Positions 35,482 through 43,863 of a stretch of DNA of 64,000 nt are shown here, piece by piece; positions within the stretch are counted from its first letter, which is position 1; the number at the start of each line of letters is the position of its first letter. Below the pieces are notes generated by a model, which did no database searches, was not told where the DNA came from, and saw only the letters and a program-made list of their open reading frames with translations. The stretch is from Paenibacillus alkalitolerans (GTDB lineage: Bacteria > Bacillota > Bacilli > Paenibacillales > YIM-B00363), in the NCBI RefSeq assembly GCF_016482785.1, contig NZ_JAEMXM010000006.1, positions 1-64,000 on the forward strand. Direction: 5' to 3'. The position numbers and the translations under genes are program-made.

Positions 35482-36390
35482 ATGAAGAAGAACCGGTTAG
35501 GGTCGTCCGATCTGCTGGTCGGCGAAATAGGATTGGGCTGCATGTCGCTCGGCACGGAGGAGCGGAAGGCGGTTTCCATCATACATGAAGCTTTAGATAA
35601 GGGCGTAAACTTTTTGGATACCGCCGACTTGTATGATGACGGCCGCAACGAGGAGCTGGTCGGAAAGGCGATCCGCGGACGCCGCAGCGGCGTTATCGTC
35701 GCCACGAAGGTCGGCAACCGGCGCATTCCCGGACAAGAGGGATGGGTGTGGGATCCGTCCAAAGCGTATATTCAATCGGCGGTAAAAGAAAGCTTGCGAA
35801 GACTTCAAACCGATTATATCGACTTGTATCAGCTGCACGGGGGAACGATCGGCGATCCGATCGACGAAACGATTGAAGCGTTCGAGGAATTGAAGCGGGA
35901 AGGAGTTATCCATTATTACGGCATTTCCTCTATCCGGCCGAATGTCATACGAGAATATGTAAAGCGCTCTTCCATCGTCAGCGTTATGAACCAGTACGGC
36001 ATCCTAGATCGGCGTGCCGAGGTAGAGGTATTGCCGCTGCTGAAAGAAAGCGGAGTCGGCGTCATCGCACGCGGCCCGCTCGCACGCGGCGCGCTGGCGG
36101 AGAGCAGGCAGCCGGAGAAAGGTTTTTTGGACTACAGCGTTGAAGAACTAAGGACGCTTCGCGAGCGGTTGATCAAGCTGGCTGGCAACGAACGCGAACG
36201 CAGCATCTCTCATCTTGCGATCCGCTATTCGCTTGCGCATCCCGCGGTCGCAACCGTCATACCGGGAGCAAGCTCCCGCGAGCAGCTGATAAGCAATCTT
36301 GAAGCGGCCGGCATCCCTCCGCTGACGCCGGAGGAAGTTCATCAAATCCAGCGGCTCAGCAAAGCTAATGTATATACGGATCACCGGTAA
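35482..36390 (+). CDS. Aldo/keto reductase
   Basis: 302 aa from the ATG at 35482, 9 bp after GGGGAG; a start 21 bp upstream is possible. TIM-barrel AKR features include GLGCMSLG near the N-terminus, the catalytic DTADLYDDGRNEELVG Asp and Tyr, ATKVGNR with the Lys and YQLHGG with the His. NADPH binding is consistent with ATVIPGASSREQL. It reduces carbonyl compounds; the substrate is unknown. It diverges from the nucleotidase gene. Confidence 0.9.
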   Translation: MKKNRLGSSDLLVGEIGLGCMSLGTEERKAVSIIHEALDKGVNFLDTADLYDDGRNEELVGKAIRGRRSGVIVATKVGNRRIPGQEGWVWDPSKAYIQSAVKESLRRLQTDYIDLYQLHGGTIGDPIDETIEAFEELKREGVIHYYGISSIRPNVIREYVKRSSIVSVMNQYGILDRRAEVEVLPLLKESGVGVIARGPLARGALAESRQPEKGFLDYSVEELRTLRERLIKLAGNERERSISHLAIRYSLAHPAVATVIPGASSREQLISNLEAAGIPPLTPEEVHQIQRLSKANVYTDHR

Positions 36391-37069
36391 TTCGCTCAAA
36401 AAAAGAGCAGTCGGTCAAGCAACATATGCAAATATAACTACACCGTAGAAACCGGCACTGATGCCGATTGGTACTTTAGCATTGTAATCGTGCAAGCACC
36501 CGTATGCCAGGAGATTGTCGCACGTGTCAAAGCCCCGTCCATGGATTTTTTTCCATAAACGGGGCTACTCGGCCGATACTTTATTCACTTGTATACCTCA
36601 ACCCTCCGATACATGCACCGCATATTTATCATTACAATTCCCTCTTACAAAAACATGCCTGGCATGTAACCACACACGTTTCATACTACACTCACCTTCG
36701 TCCCCGCATGCCGGGAGGTGTGCTGGCATGCTTCGCCTCACCTACTTCACCGGATGATTCTCCCTTCTATGTAGAATGTATATTAATCAGTACAGGCGAT
36801 GCATTATTGGGTGTGAACCGTCCGATCCGTATGAGTGTGGTTACGGATCGCCATTAGGTCACCTTCGATTCGCCTGAAGCTGAATAATACCGCCGTTAGG
36901 CTTGTCCTTTCGATGGCTATATTGTATATCGATTTCGACAATAATGTAAATATTCAGATTTTTCTGATTTATTGGATAAAGCGGTTTCATTCTCGCGAAT
37001 GCTCTCACATGCTTCTTCGTTGGCATTTTTTGTCGAAATATGGTCCGGCCTATTCTAATCGCTCTTCGT
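36391..37069. other. 680-bp intergenic stretch, no convincing gene
   Basis: Between the aldo/keto reductase end and the permease terminator. It contains a two-tier hairpin at 36531-36566 (listed) and AT-rich sequence from 36890 to 37060. Short open frames in both directions lack SDs and protein-like composition. A TTTACA-N16-TATACA promoter-like pair on the minus strand near 36930-36960 has no obvious gene behind it. Confidence 0.5.
36531..36566. other. Strong two-tier hairpin, possible terminator or RNA element
   Basis: AGCCCCGT pairs with ACGGGGCT, and an inner ATGGA/TCCAT stem closes on a T-rich loop. On the minus strand it is followed by only CTTTG, and on the plus strand by no U-tract, so it is not a clear terminator. 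Confidence 0.45.
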
Positions 37070-37104
37070 CCAAATAAAAAACAGCCGTCCCTGCAGGAAC
37101 GGTT
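37070..37104 (-). terminator. Terminator of the sigma/anti-sigma/ABC operon
   Basis: On the minus strand CCGTTCC-TGCA-GGGACGG (one G-U pair) is followed by CTGTTTTTTATTT. It begins 6 bp after the permease stop. Confidence 0.8.
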
Positions 37105-37109
37105 TGGTT

Positions 37110-37988
37110 CTACAAATCCTTCCGTTGAAATGCCCTGATCCCGAGAACGAGTGCAAGGATCGTATACAGAGCGCAATAGACGAGGAACGAATTTGAAGGG
37201 ATCGTCGAGAAGCTAAACGGCCCAAGATCGTTTAAATCCATAAAGTTCTGTATTTCCCTTACGGAGAACAATTCGGCCAGCATTCGCCTTTGCAGCGTAT
37301 CCGCGGGCATCACCAGCGACATTATCCCCGAAACCATGTTCAGCGATTGCTGCGACTCCTCCGAAAACAACCCGACCGCGGTAACTTTGTCAATCATCCC
37401 GCCCAGCCAGCCTGCGCCATACAGCGTGATCATAAAGACGCCGTTGCCGAATGCGGGGAAAAAACACGAGCCCAACATCGCCACGGAAACGAGCATCGGC
37501 ACAACCCAAGCGAACAAGGCAAAAGCTTTAAGCAGCAAAACCGCATCTTTCGGCACTCCGGCATACATGTCGGTGATCACTAATAAAGCGGTGAAAAGGA
37601 TTGCGCAATACGCGACGCCGAGACTGACATAACCGATCCACCTGCCCATATACCATTTCCATCTGCTGATCGGCCGGGGCAGCAACGCTTGCAGGACCCC
37701 TAATTCCGCCTCCCCGCCAACTGTGGAAAATGAGCTGAATATAGATAAAAAGGCGACAACAAAAGTACCGAAGAAAAACCCGAGAGACAGGATAATCGTT
37801 CCGTTGCGGAATTGTTCCAACACATATTCCATACTTGAAGGATCGAAGCGATCCGACGCCATGTCGCTTCCGATCGTCTTGGCCACATACCAGAAACCGA
37901 TGAGGAACACGGCCGTCATTATCAATGTTAAAGACAAGACGCGTTTGCGCATCATTTCTTTCCATGTCATAGCGATGATGCTGTTCAT
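37110..37988 (-). CDS. ABC-2 type transporter permease
   Basis: 292 aa from the ATG at 37988, which overlaps the ATPase stop as ATGA. It has six predicted membrane helices; the first is LTLIMTAVFLIGFWYV near residue 20. An extracellular loop and the GELGVLQALLPRPISRWKWYMGRW-like coupling region (seen here as ELGVLQALLPRPISRWKWY) follow. It partners the ATPase directly upstream and is fourth in an operon headed by an ECF sigma factor. Export of a compound causing envelope stress is a reasonable inference. Confidence 0.88.
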   Translation of the reverse strand: MNSIIAMTWKEMMRKRVLSLTLIMTAVFLIGFWYVAKTIGSDMASDRFDPSSMEYVLEQFRNGTIILSLGFFFGTFVVAFLSIFSSFSTVGGEAELGVLQALLPRPISRWKWYMGRWIGYVSLGVAYCAILFTALLVITDMYAGVPKDAVLLLKAFALFAWVVPMLVSVAMLGSCFFPAFGNGVFMITLYGAGWLGGMIDKVTAVGLFSEESQQSLNMVSGIMSLVMPADTLQRRMLAELFSVREIQNFMDLNDLGPFSFSTIPSNSFLVYCALYTILALVLGIRAFQRKDL

Positions 37989-38944
37989 GCCCGCTCCCCC
38001 CTGTGGTTCAGTCCGGAGACGGCGTTCACGAACCATTCGTCCAGTCTGTTCTTCGCCTTGTTCACTTCGTACAACGTCATGCCCTGTTCAACAATGAGAC
38101 TGTTCAACCAGCCGATCTGCTCGTCGTCCTTCAACTGTGCTTCCAACCACACGAGATCGCCTGTCTGCAAAGATACGATTGAGGCGATCTTCATCGGCAG
38201 CCCGGTCGTCTCACGAAGCCATTCCAGATGCAAAGGCGTCAAGCCGCCCACACGCAGCTGCCAACGGTTTTTCTCCTGCAGCACTTCCTCCACCGAACCT
38301 TGGGCCATAATCTCCCCGTTATTTAATAAGGCCACCCGGTCGCACAAAACTTCAACATCTTCCAACAAATGCGAGTTTAAAAATATGGTCTTCCCCTGTT
38401 TGCGCAGCTTCTGCAAAAGCTGTCTAACCTCATGCCTGCCGACCGGATCCATCGCCGAGGACGGTTCGTCGAGGAATAAAAGCTTGGGATCGCTTATCAT
38501 CGCGCACGCGAAACCGAGCCGCTGCTGCATTCCTTTGGAATAATGCTTGATTCGGTCGCGCCCCCGCAATCCGATCCCCACTTCTTCCAACAATTCGGCA
38601 ATGCGCTTCTTCGCGTACGAGTGTTCCAAATTGCAAAGCTTCGCATGTAGCCATAGCACTTCTTCGCCCGTCAGCCATTCTTGGTACCGGTACAATTCCG
38701 GCAAGTATCCGATGTGACGGCGTGCTTCAATCGTTCCGGCCTGCGCCCCGAAGAGGGAGGCTTGTCCCGCTGTCGGACGGATCAGCCCGACCAGCATCTT
38801 AACCAGAGTGCTTTTCCCAGCGCCGTTAGGGCCGAGGAAGCCAAAAGCTTCCCCAGCCCTAACGGTAAGTGTAATATTTCGGCAACCGCGGCCGTTGCCG
38901 TAATCTTTCGTCAGACCGTTCGTTTGTATAACCGCTTCGCTCAT
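37985..38944 (-). CDS. ABC transporter ATP-binding protein
   Basis: 319 aa. Standard ATPase: Walker A GPNGAGKSTLVKM near residue 39, signature YSKGMQQRLGFACAM, Walker B KLLFLDEPSS and H-loop LNSHLLEDVE. The C-terminal 90 residues form the extra domain common in ABC-2 exporters. The ATG overlaps the anti-sigma stop (ATGA) and its own stop overlaps the permease start, so all four genes of the unit are tightly coupled. Confidence 0.93.
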   Translation of the reverse strand: MSEAVIQTNGLTKDYGNGRGCRNITLTVRAGEAFGFLGPNGAGKSTLVKMLVGLIRPTAGQASLFGAQAGTIEARRHIGYLPELYRYQEWLTGEEVLWLHAKLCNLEHSYAKKRIAELLEEVGIGLRGRDRIKHYSKGMQQRLGFACAMISDPKLLFLDEPSSAMDPVGRHEVRQLLQKLRKQGKTIFLNSHLLEDVEVLCDRVALLNNGEIMAQGSVEEVLQEKNRWQLRVGGLTPLHLEWLRETTGLPMKIASIVSLQTGDLVWLEAQLKDDEQIGWLNSLIVEQGMTLYEVNKAKNRLDEWFVNAVSGLNHRGERA

Positions 38945-40050
38945 TGGCGGATCAGCTCCGCGATCCGGGCCTCAAGCTCTTCTTGAGAGCCGAATCCATT
39001 TCCCGAAAGTGTATATATATTTCCGTCTTTAATCCACATCGAGTGATAGTAAGCACCTCTCTGTTCCCCGTATTTCTCCAGCAATACGTCATGACCTTCA
39101 ACCTTAACCATTGTCGTGCGTTCATCGGCAATAACCGGAAGCGGCACGGACCCGCCGTCAAGAATGCTGGAGGATTTCAGGCTGCTCTTGAGATGTTCCG
39201 GCAGCAGCGGGAAATCGATGAGCGCATCGAGCGCTACTTTAACGTCGACCGACGGATCTACATGGATTTTCGGGACAGGCTGTTGAGTGAAGGAAACATA
39301 GTTATTTTTTCCGTTGTTCATATCCATTTGAACCGATTCTCCAAGCTCGATCGTAATCGATTTGCCGTCAACCGATTGCGGGAGAAGCTTTGAAGCCCCC
39401 AGCCTGCTCATCGCTTTGTTCACTTCCGCCACATTGATCGTTAAAGTGACCGTATCCGAAGGGCCGACATACACTTTATCGCTTTTAAAGCTTTCCGGAA
39501 CCACAATTTTACGGTTTAATACGTTGGAAACTTCGGTTACATCGAATTCGCCGTGCATCGTTCCGGACTCTCTTGCGAAATTGCCGAATTTGTTTTCCGA
39601 TTCGCGCAGCTTGCCGTCCGCGGTGAACGTATTAAACAGCTGCTCCGCCTCATTTTCTTGAATGGTTGTGATTTGTTCCATTTGGAATTGGTTAAGGATG
39701 GCTGCTAACGCATTATTGCCTGCCGGCGTGACTATGATCAATGCCAGCACGCCGGCTGCAACCGCACCATTGATCCATTTTGCGTGCTTGTTGCGTTTCC
39801 AGCGGTTGACGAACGTCGGCTTGGCAACCGGAGACGTATCTTTCATTCCCTCATTGCCGGTTTCCGGAACGGTCGGCTCGAGATCGTTTTTCGATTCAGG
39901 CGCCCACATAATTTCTTCTCTTAACTGTTCGCTATCCCATTGAGTCCATCTGGGATTCACCGGCTCATCCTTTAATTTTTCCTGCAGCTTTTTCCAAGCT
40001 TCATCCAGATGTTTTCCATTCTTATCATTCCATTTATTGTTTTCCGCCAT
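38941..40050 (-). CDS. Anti-sigma factor-like membrane protein
   Basis: 369 aa. A charged cytoplasmic N-terminus (about 1-90, with HLDEAWKKLQEKL) is followed by one membrane helix (INGAVAAGVLALIIVTPAG, about 93-112). A large extracellular domain with beta-rich stretches (SDTVTLTINVAEVNKAM) and a C-terminal IYTLSGNGFGSQEELEARI end completes it. This topology and the position directly after an ECF sigma gene (12 bp) mark it as the cognate anti-sigma factor, although no zinc-binding ZAS motif is visible. The ABC genes follow with 4-bp overlap. Confidence 0.78.
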   Translation of the reverse strand: MAENNKWNDKNGKHLDEAWKKLQEKLKDEPVNPRWTQWDSEQLREEIMWAPESKNDLEPTVPETGNEGMKDTSPVAKPTFVNRWKRNKHAKWINGAVAAGVLALIIVTPAGNNALAAILNQFQMEQITTIQENEAEQLFNTFTADGKLRESENKFGNFARESGTMHGEFDVTEVSNVLNRKIVVPESFKSDKVYVGPSDTVTLTINVAEVNKAMSRLGASKLLPQSVDGKSITIELGESVQMDMNNGKNNYVSFTQQPVPKIHVDPSVDVKVALDALIDFPLLPEHLKSSLKSSSILDGGSVPLPVIADERTTMVKVEGHDVLLEKYGEQRGAYYHSMWIKDGNIYTLSGNGFGSQEELEARIAELIRQ

Positions 40051-40062
40051 ATCGTCATTCTC

Positions 40063-40575
40063 CTATTCGTATTGATTGCGCATATTCAACTCCGCTTGCT
40101 TCCTAAGCTTTTCCGTCGCTCTTAACAGCATAGTGCCCACTAAAGGCCTTCGAACACGCAGCTTCTCTGCGATCTCATTGTAGCTGTATCCCGAATATTT
40201 CAGCATCAGCAGCCGGCGGTCCCGCTCCGGCAACTGATCCAGCCAATCGCGCACTTCTTTCTGCTCCATCTTCCGCAGTGTAACATCTTCATTGGACAGA
40301 GCGCGGTTTTCGTCACCGATTACGAGCTGTTCCTGCTTTTGAATCAAAGCCCGCTCCCGTGTTCGTTTATTTAAATAATCGTACCCGACGCGGGTCAGCA
40401 CCCGGTGAAGCCATGCGCCCACGGCCTCCAGCTCATTCGGCGGATTTCTGTACAGACGCAGAAAAACTTCTTGAGCAAGATCCTCCGCAACGCCCTCATC
40501 CTGTACCAAAAGAGTTAACTTCCTCACTACGGAAGGGTAATGCTTGTAAAATATATCTTTAAATGTATCGGACAA
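40063..40575 (-). CDS. ECF-type RNA polymerase sigma factor
   Basis: 170 aa. Region 2 spans FYKHYPSVVRKLTLLVQDEG and EDLAQEVFLRLYRNPP; region 4 spans LDQLPERDRRLLMLKYSGYSYNEIAEKLRVRR. It resembles the SigX/SigM-like group of Bacillales. The start is TTG, 9 bp after AAGGAG. A hairpin (CGGCCTTCGGCCG) sits in the leader. The unit with anti-sigma and ABC genes suggests autoregulated induction of an exporter. Confidence 0.92.
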   Translation of the reverse strand: MSDTFKDIFYKHYPSVVRKLTLLVQDEGVAEDLAQEVFLRLYRNPPNELEAVGAWLHRVLTRVGYDYLNKRTRERALIQKQEQLVIGDENRALSNEDVTLRKMEQKEVRDWLDQLPERDRRLLMLKYSGYSYNEIAEKLRVRRPLVGTMLLRATEKLRKQAELNMRNQYE

Positions 40576-40857
40576 TTGTTCCTGCTCCTTTCCGCTGCAG
40601 CTATATATAAGACGGCCGAAGGCCGGATTTTATATCATTATCACATAAAAATATTTTAACTATTTTTCACTGAGCTTTGATCATCCAGATAATGTAATGA
40701 AGCTAAATGGATTAGGTGCGTTGCCTCCTGAACGGGTGTTGGTCATCTTTAATGCTAATTCTCGGCGAATCATCAAGAATGAGACTTGCATATTTGGCGC
40801 TCCTGCAGTGGATGATAATCACAAACCAAGGATTTCATTTACAGAGGAGCGCTAATT
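40576..40857. other. Divergent promoter region between sigma operon and amidase
   Basis: 282 bp with AT-rich tracts and no gene. The leftward leader holds the small CGGCC-TTC-like hairpin near 40610-40625. No ECF consensus can be fixed by eye. Confidence 0.5.
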
Positions 40858-41712
40858 ATGAGACTGAGAAGTTTTTTTTCGCTCTTTTTTGGATTTTTGC
40901 TCTTATTAGGATGCAGCGGCCAAAGCGCGGAACCGGCGCCGATCCCGGAAAACAAAAAGCAGGCGCTCAATCGCGGCATTTCACAAGTTCGCGCGTATGC
41001 CGCCACTATCCCAATTCATAATCTTTACCTTCCACCCAAATATTCGTACCCCCGGACCAACAAAGTCACACATGTCATGATTCACTTTATTTCTAATGCC
41101 GTACAGAAACCGCTGAACCCGTATGATGTAAAAGATGTTTATCGCATTTTTATCACCTACGGAGTCTCCGCTAATTACATGATTGGGCGGAACGGAGAAA
41201 TTTACCGGTTGGTGAGTGAAGACCGCGTCGCATTACACGCTGGAAAAGGGAGTCTGCCAGGATTCCCGGAGCACACAAACAAAATGAATGAGTATTCGAT
41301 CGGAATTGAGATGTTAGCGATTGGAACACGAGATGAGATGCTCCCTCTCATGCCTCGAAAAATGTATGATTTGATCGCCCCTGCCAATATCGGATATACC
41401 GATGCTCAGTATCGCTCTCTAAATCGCTTATTGAATGAGATTCTTAAACGCCACCCTACTATTCAACGGGACAGAAAACATATTGTGGGCCATAGCGAGT
41501 ATGCTCCGGGAAGAAAAACGGATCCTGGGAAGCTATTTGATTGGTCACGCATCAATATTATCACCGTTCGAAACTATACAGTGAAACCTGGTGATTCATT
41601 GTGGAAAATTGCGCAAAAATTTGGTGTGAGTATGCAGACGATTATCAAGTATAACAATCTAAATCCGAACGTTTACCTCAAAGTCGGGCAAAAGTTAAGG
41701 ATCCCTCAATAA
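40858..41712 (+). CDS. Lipoprotein N-acetylmuramoyl-L-alanine amidase with LysM domain
   Basis: 284 aa. The lipobox LLLGC at residues about 15-19 anchors it outside the membrane. Residues about 65-220 are an Amidase_2 (PGRP-like) domain: THVMIHFISNAVQ with a zinc His, YSIGIEMLAIG and HIVGHSEYAPGRKTDPGKLFDW with the second zinc His and catalytic lysine-like KTDPG. A LysM motif (NYTVKPGDSLWKIAQKFGVS to VGQKLRIPQ) ends the protein. It cleaves the amide bond between MurNAc and the stem peptide. Good SD (GAGGAG). Confidence 0.93.
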   Translation: MRLRSFFSLFFGFLLLLGCSGQSAEPAPIPENKKQALNRGISQVRAYAATIPIHNLYLPPKYSYPRTNKVTHVMIHFISNAVQKPLNPYDVKDVYRIFITYGVSANYMIGRNGEIYRLVSEDRVALHAGKGSLPGFPEHTNKMNEYSIGIEMLAIGTRDEMLPLMPRKMYDLIAPANIGYTDAQYRSLNRLLNEILKRHPTIQRDRKHIVGHSEYAPGRKTDPGKLFDWSRINIITVRNYTVKPGDSLWKIAQKFGVSMQTIIKYNNLNPNVYLKVGQKLRIPQ

Positions 41713-41913
41713 TGCTTTAGACGGCAATTCGATCCTAAAAAATCCATTAGCGGGAATATCACATCTTTCTATGTAGCAACATCATACCGAAGCCAGTTGT
41801 AATGAATAAACCGGCTTAACTCCATATGATTCGGAACTTAGGAATGCGCAGGAGACGTTGCCCTTGATTTTACTTTTACTCGCTGGACTGAATTTACTCT
41901 TTAATAATGATGA

Positions 41914-41946
41914 AGAGACTCGCGCACTGTTGCCGAGTCTCTTTTT
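41914..41946 (+). terminator. Rho-independent terminator, rightward
   Basis: AGAGACTCG pairs with CGAGTCTCT over an 11-nt loop and is followed by TTTTG. It lies 200 bp after the amidase stop and just before the convergent sugar permease. Confidence 0.75.
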
Positions 41947-42004
41947 GTGTGACGATCACCGACAAACGGCGAATATACAAGTGTCGTACGATGGGCCGTT
42001 TCTT

Positions 42005-42889
42005 CTACTCTTTCACCGACCCGAGCGTAATGCCGTGAATGAAAAACCGCTGCAAGAACGGATAGATCAGCAATACAGGGATCATCGCGATAAAGATTTT
42101 CGCCGCATTCAACGTCTGGTTGGAAAGCTCACTCAGCTTCTTGTACTCGTCCTCCGTCATGCTGGTCGTATCGATCACCACGACGAGCTGCTGAATGTAC
42201 GTTTGCAGCGGATAACTTTCAGCCGACTTCATGAGCACCAGCCCGTGGAAAAACTCGTTCCAGTGATACACAATGCTGAACAAGGTGATCGTCGCCAGCA
42301 CCGGCACCGCAAGCGGAATAAAGATACGGATGAGCATATACCATGGACCCGCTCCGTCCACCAACGCCGCCTCCTCCATCTCCTTGGGCAAGTTGCGGAA
42401 GAAGTTGACGACGAGAATGACGTGGAACACCTGAACGCCGCCGGCGAGCACGAGCGCCCAAATCGTGTTCATCAATCCGTAAGCTTTCACCGTCATATAC
42501 CACGGGATCAATCCGCCGTTAAACAGCATGCAGAACACGAGAAGCCACATAAACACGTTGCGCATCCGGAATTCTTTCACGGATTTGGACAACGGATAAG
42601 CCATCAATACGGTTACGATAAAGTTTAATGCAGTCCCTAATACAACCCGCTGCAGCGAAATGCCGAACGAATTAATAAATTTCGAGTCCGTCATGATCGT
42701 ACTATACGAGATCAAGTTGAATCCGACCGGCCACAGCCGGACGATGCCGGCGGCGGCGGCGGCTTTGTCGCTTAACGAGACGGCCAGCGTATACCATATC
42801 GGCAATACGCACACTAACGCGATACCCAGCAGAAGGACTAAAAGCAGGATATCAAAGACTTTGGAGCCGAACGTCGTTTCTCTGACCAT
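42005..42889 (-). CDS. Carbohydrate ABC permease, LplC/YtcP-like
   Basis: 294 aa from the ATG at 42889, which has AAGGAGG 6 bp upstream; an ATG 36 bp upstream overlaps the preceding gene. MalG-like fold with six membrane helices, DKAAAAAGIVRLWPVGF in the first loop typical of this subfamily, and the EAA coupling motif EEAALVDGAGPWYMLIRIFIP-like (EAALVDGAGP). Last gene of the binding protein-LplB-LplC operon for import of an oligosaccharide. No ATPase is encoded here, so a shared MsmX-type ATPase would be needed. Confidence 0.9.
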   Translation of the reverse strand: MVRETTFGSKVFDILLLVLLLGIALVCVLPIWYTLAVSLSDKAAAAAGIVRLWPVGFNLISYSTIMTDSKFINSFGISLQRVVLGTALNFIVTVLMAYPLSKSVKEFRMRNVFMWLLVFCMLFNGGLIPWYMTVKAYGLMNTIWALVLAGGVQVFHVILVVNFFRNLPKEMEEAALVDGAGPWYMLIRIFIPLAVPVLATITLFSIVYHWNEFFHGLVLMKSAESYPLQTYIQQLVVVIDTTSMTEDEYKKLSELSNQTLNAAKIFIAMIPVLLIYPFLQRFFIHGITLGSVKE

Positions 42890-42902
42890 GCTGATCCTCC
42901 TT

Positions 42903-43793
42903 CTAAAAGATGCGGTAGTTTGCAAATCTGGATGCCAAGTAATACGACAGGACGATCAACACGAAGCTTACCACGGATTTCAAAAGTCCCATCGCCGTCG
43001 CCAAGCTGAACTGGAGATTCAATAAGCCGGCACGGTACACCCACGTGTCGATGATGTCCCCGGTCGAATATACAAGCGGGTTATACAAGTTGAAAACTTG
43101 ATCGAATCCCGCGTTCAATACGTTTCCAAGGCTTAACACCGCCAACAGCACGACCGTTGTCGTTATGCCCGGCAGCGTAACGTGCCGCAGGCGCTGCATC
43201 CGGGTCGCGCCATCCATGGCCGCAGCTTCATACAATGCCGGGTTGATACCGGTCAATGCCGCCAAATATATAATCGTGTTAAAGCCGAATTCTTTCCACA
43301 CGTCGCTTCCGACGATGATGTAAGGGAACAAGTCCGCCCGGGCGAAAAACAGCACAGGCTCTATGCCGAAGACGGCCAAGATCGAGTTTACCGGACCTTT
43401 GAAGGCGAATACGTCCAACAAAATGCCCGACAAAATAACCCAAGATAGAAAGTGAGGCAAATAAACGATCGTCTGCACCCATCTCTTCACGATCTGAATC
43501 CGCAATTCGTTCAACATGAGCGCAAAGACGAGCGGAACGACGAGATTTCCTATGATCTTGAGCACCGCTATATATATGGTGTTAAAGAACACGACCCTGC
43601 TGTCCGACAGCACGAACATGTATTCGAAGTTCTCCAACCTGACCCACTCGGAGCCAAAGATGCCGGCGCCGGGATTGTAGTCCTGAAAAGCCATCACAAT
43701 GCCGAACATGGGGACAAGGCTGAACAAAACCAACCAGACCAATCCCGGCAGAAGCATGAGATAGTAATGAATTTCAAAGCTTCTGTTTTTCAT
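42903..43793 (-). CDS. Carbohydrate ABC permease, LplB/YtcN-like
   Basis: 296 aa with six membrane helices and the family-typical LMLLPGLVWLVLFSLVPMFG start. Also present are VAFQDYNPGAGIFGS-like extracellular residues and the EAA motif YEAAAMDGATRMQRL. It pairs with the LplC-like permease, whose start lies within a few bases of its stop. It is separated from the binding-protein gene by an intercistronic hairpin that probably lowers its expression. Confidence 0.9.
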   Translation of the reverse strand: MKNRSFEIHYYLMLLPGLVWLVLFSLVPMFGIVMAFQDYNPGAGIFGSEWVRLENFEYMFVLSDSRVVFFNTIYIAVLKIIGNLVVPLVFALMLNELRIQIVKRWVQTIVYLPHFLSWVILSGILLDVFAFKGPVNSILAVFGIEPVLFFARADLFPYIIVGSDVWKEFGFNTIIYLAALTGINPALYEAAAMDGATRMQRLRHVTLPGITTTVVLLAVLSLGNVLNAGFDQVFNLYNPLVYSTGDIIDTWVYRAGLLNLQFSLATAMGLLKSVVSFVLIVLSYYLASRFANYRIF

Positions 43794-43821
43794 GCTTCAA
43801 CTCACTCCCATCCTTGTGGTC

Positions 43822-43852
43822 ATATAAAGGCGCCGGAACAAATCCGACGCCT
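43822..43852 (-). terminator. Intercistronic hairpin between binding protein and permeases
   Basis: AGGCGCCGGA and TCCGACGCCT pair over 9 of 10 bp, with a short U-rich tail on the minus strand. This is typical of partial terminators that raise binding-protein over permease levels. Confidence 0.6.
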
Positions 43853-43863
43853 CAGCCGATCAT

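Noticed and set aside
36859-37176. 105-codon minus-strand frame after the permease
   Set aside because: It overlaps the permease 3' end and its terminator; composition is not protein-like and no SD is present.
41858-41960. Hydrophobic short frame (LPLILLLLAGLNLLF) before the sugar permease
   Set aside because: It reads straight through the terminator hairpin at 41914 and has no stop before it. The SD-like GGAGA is shared with chance purines, so coding is not supported.
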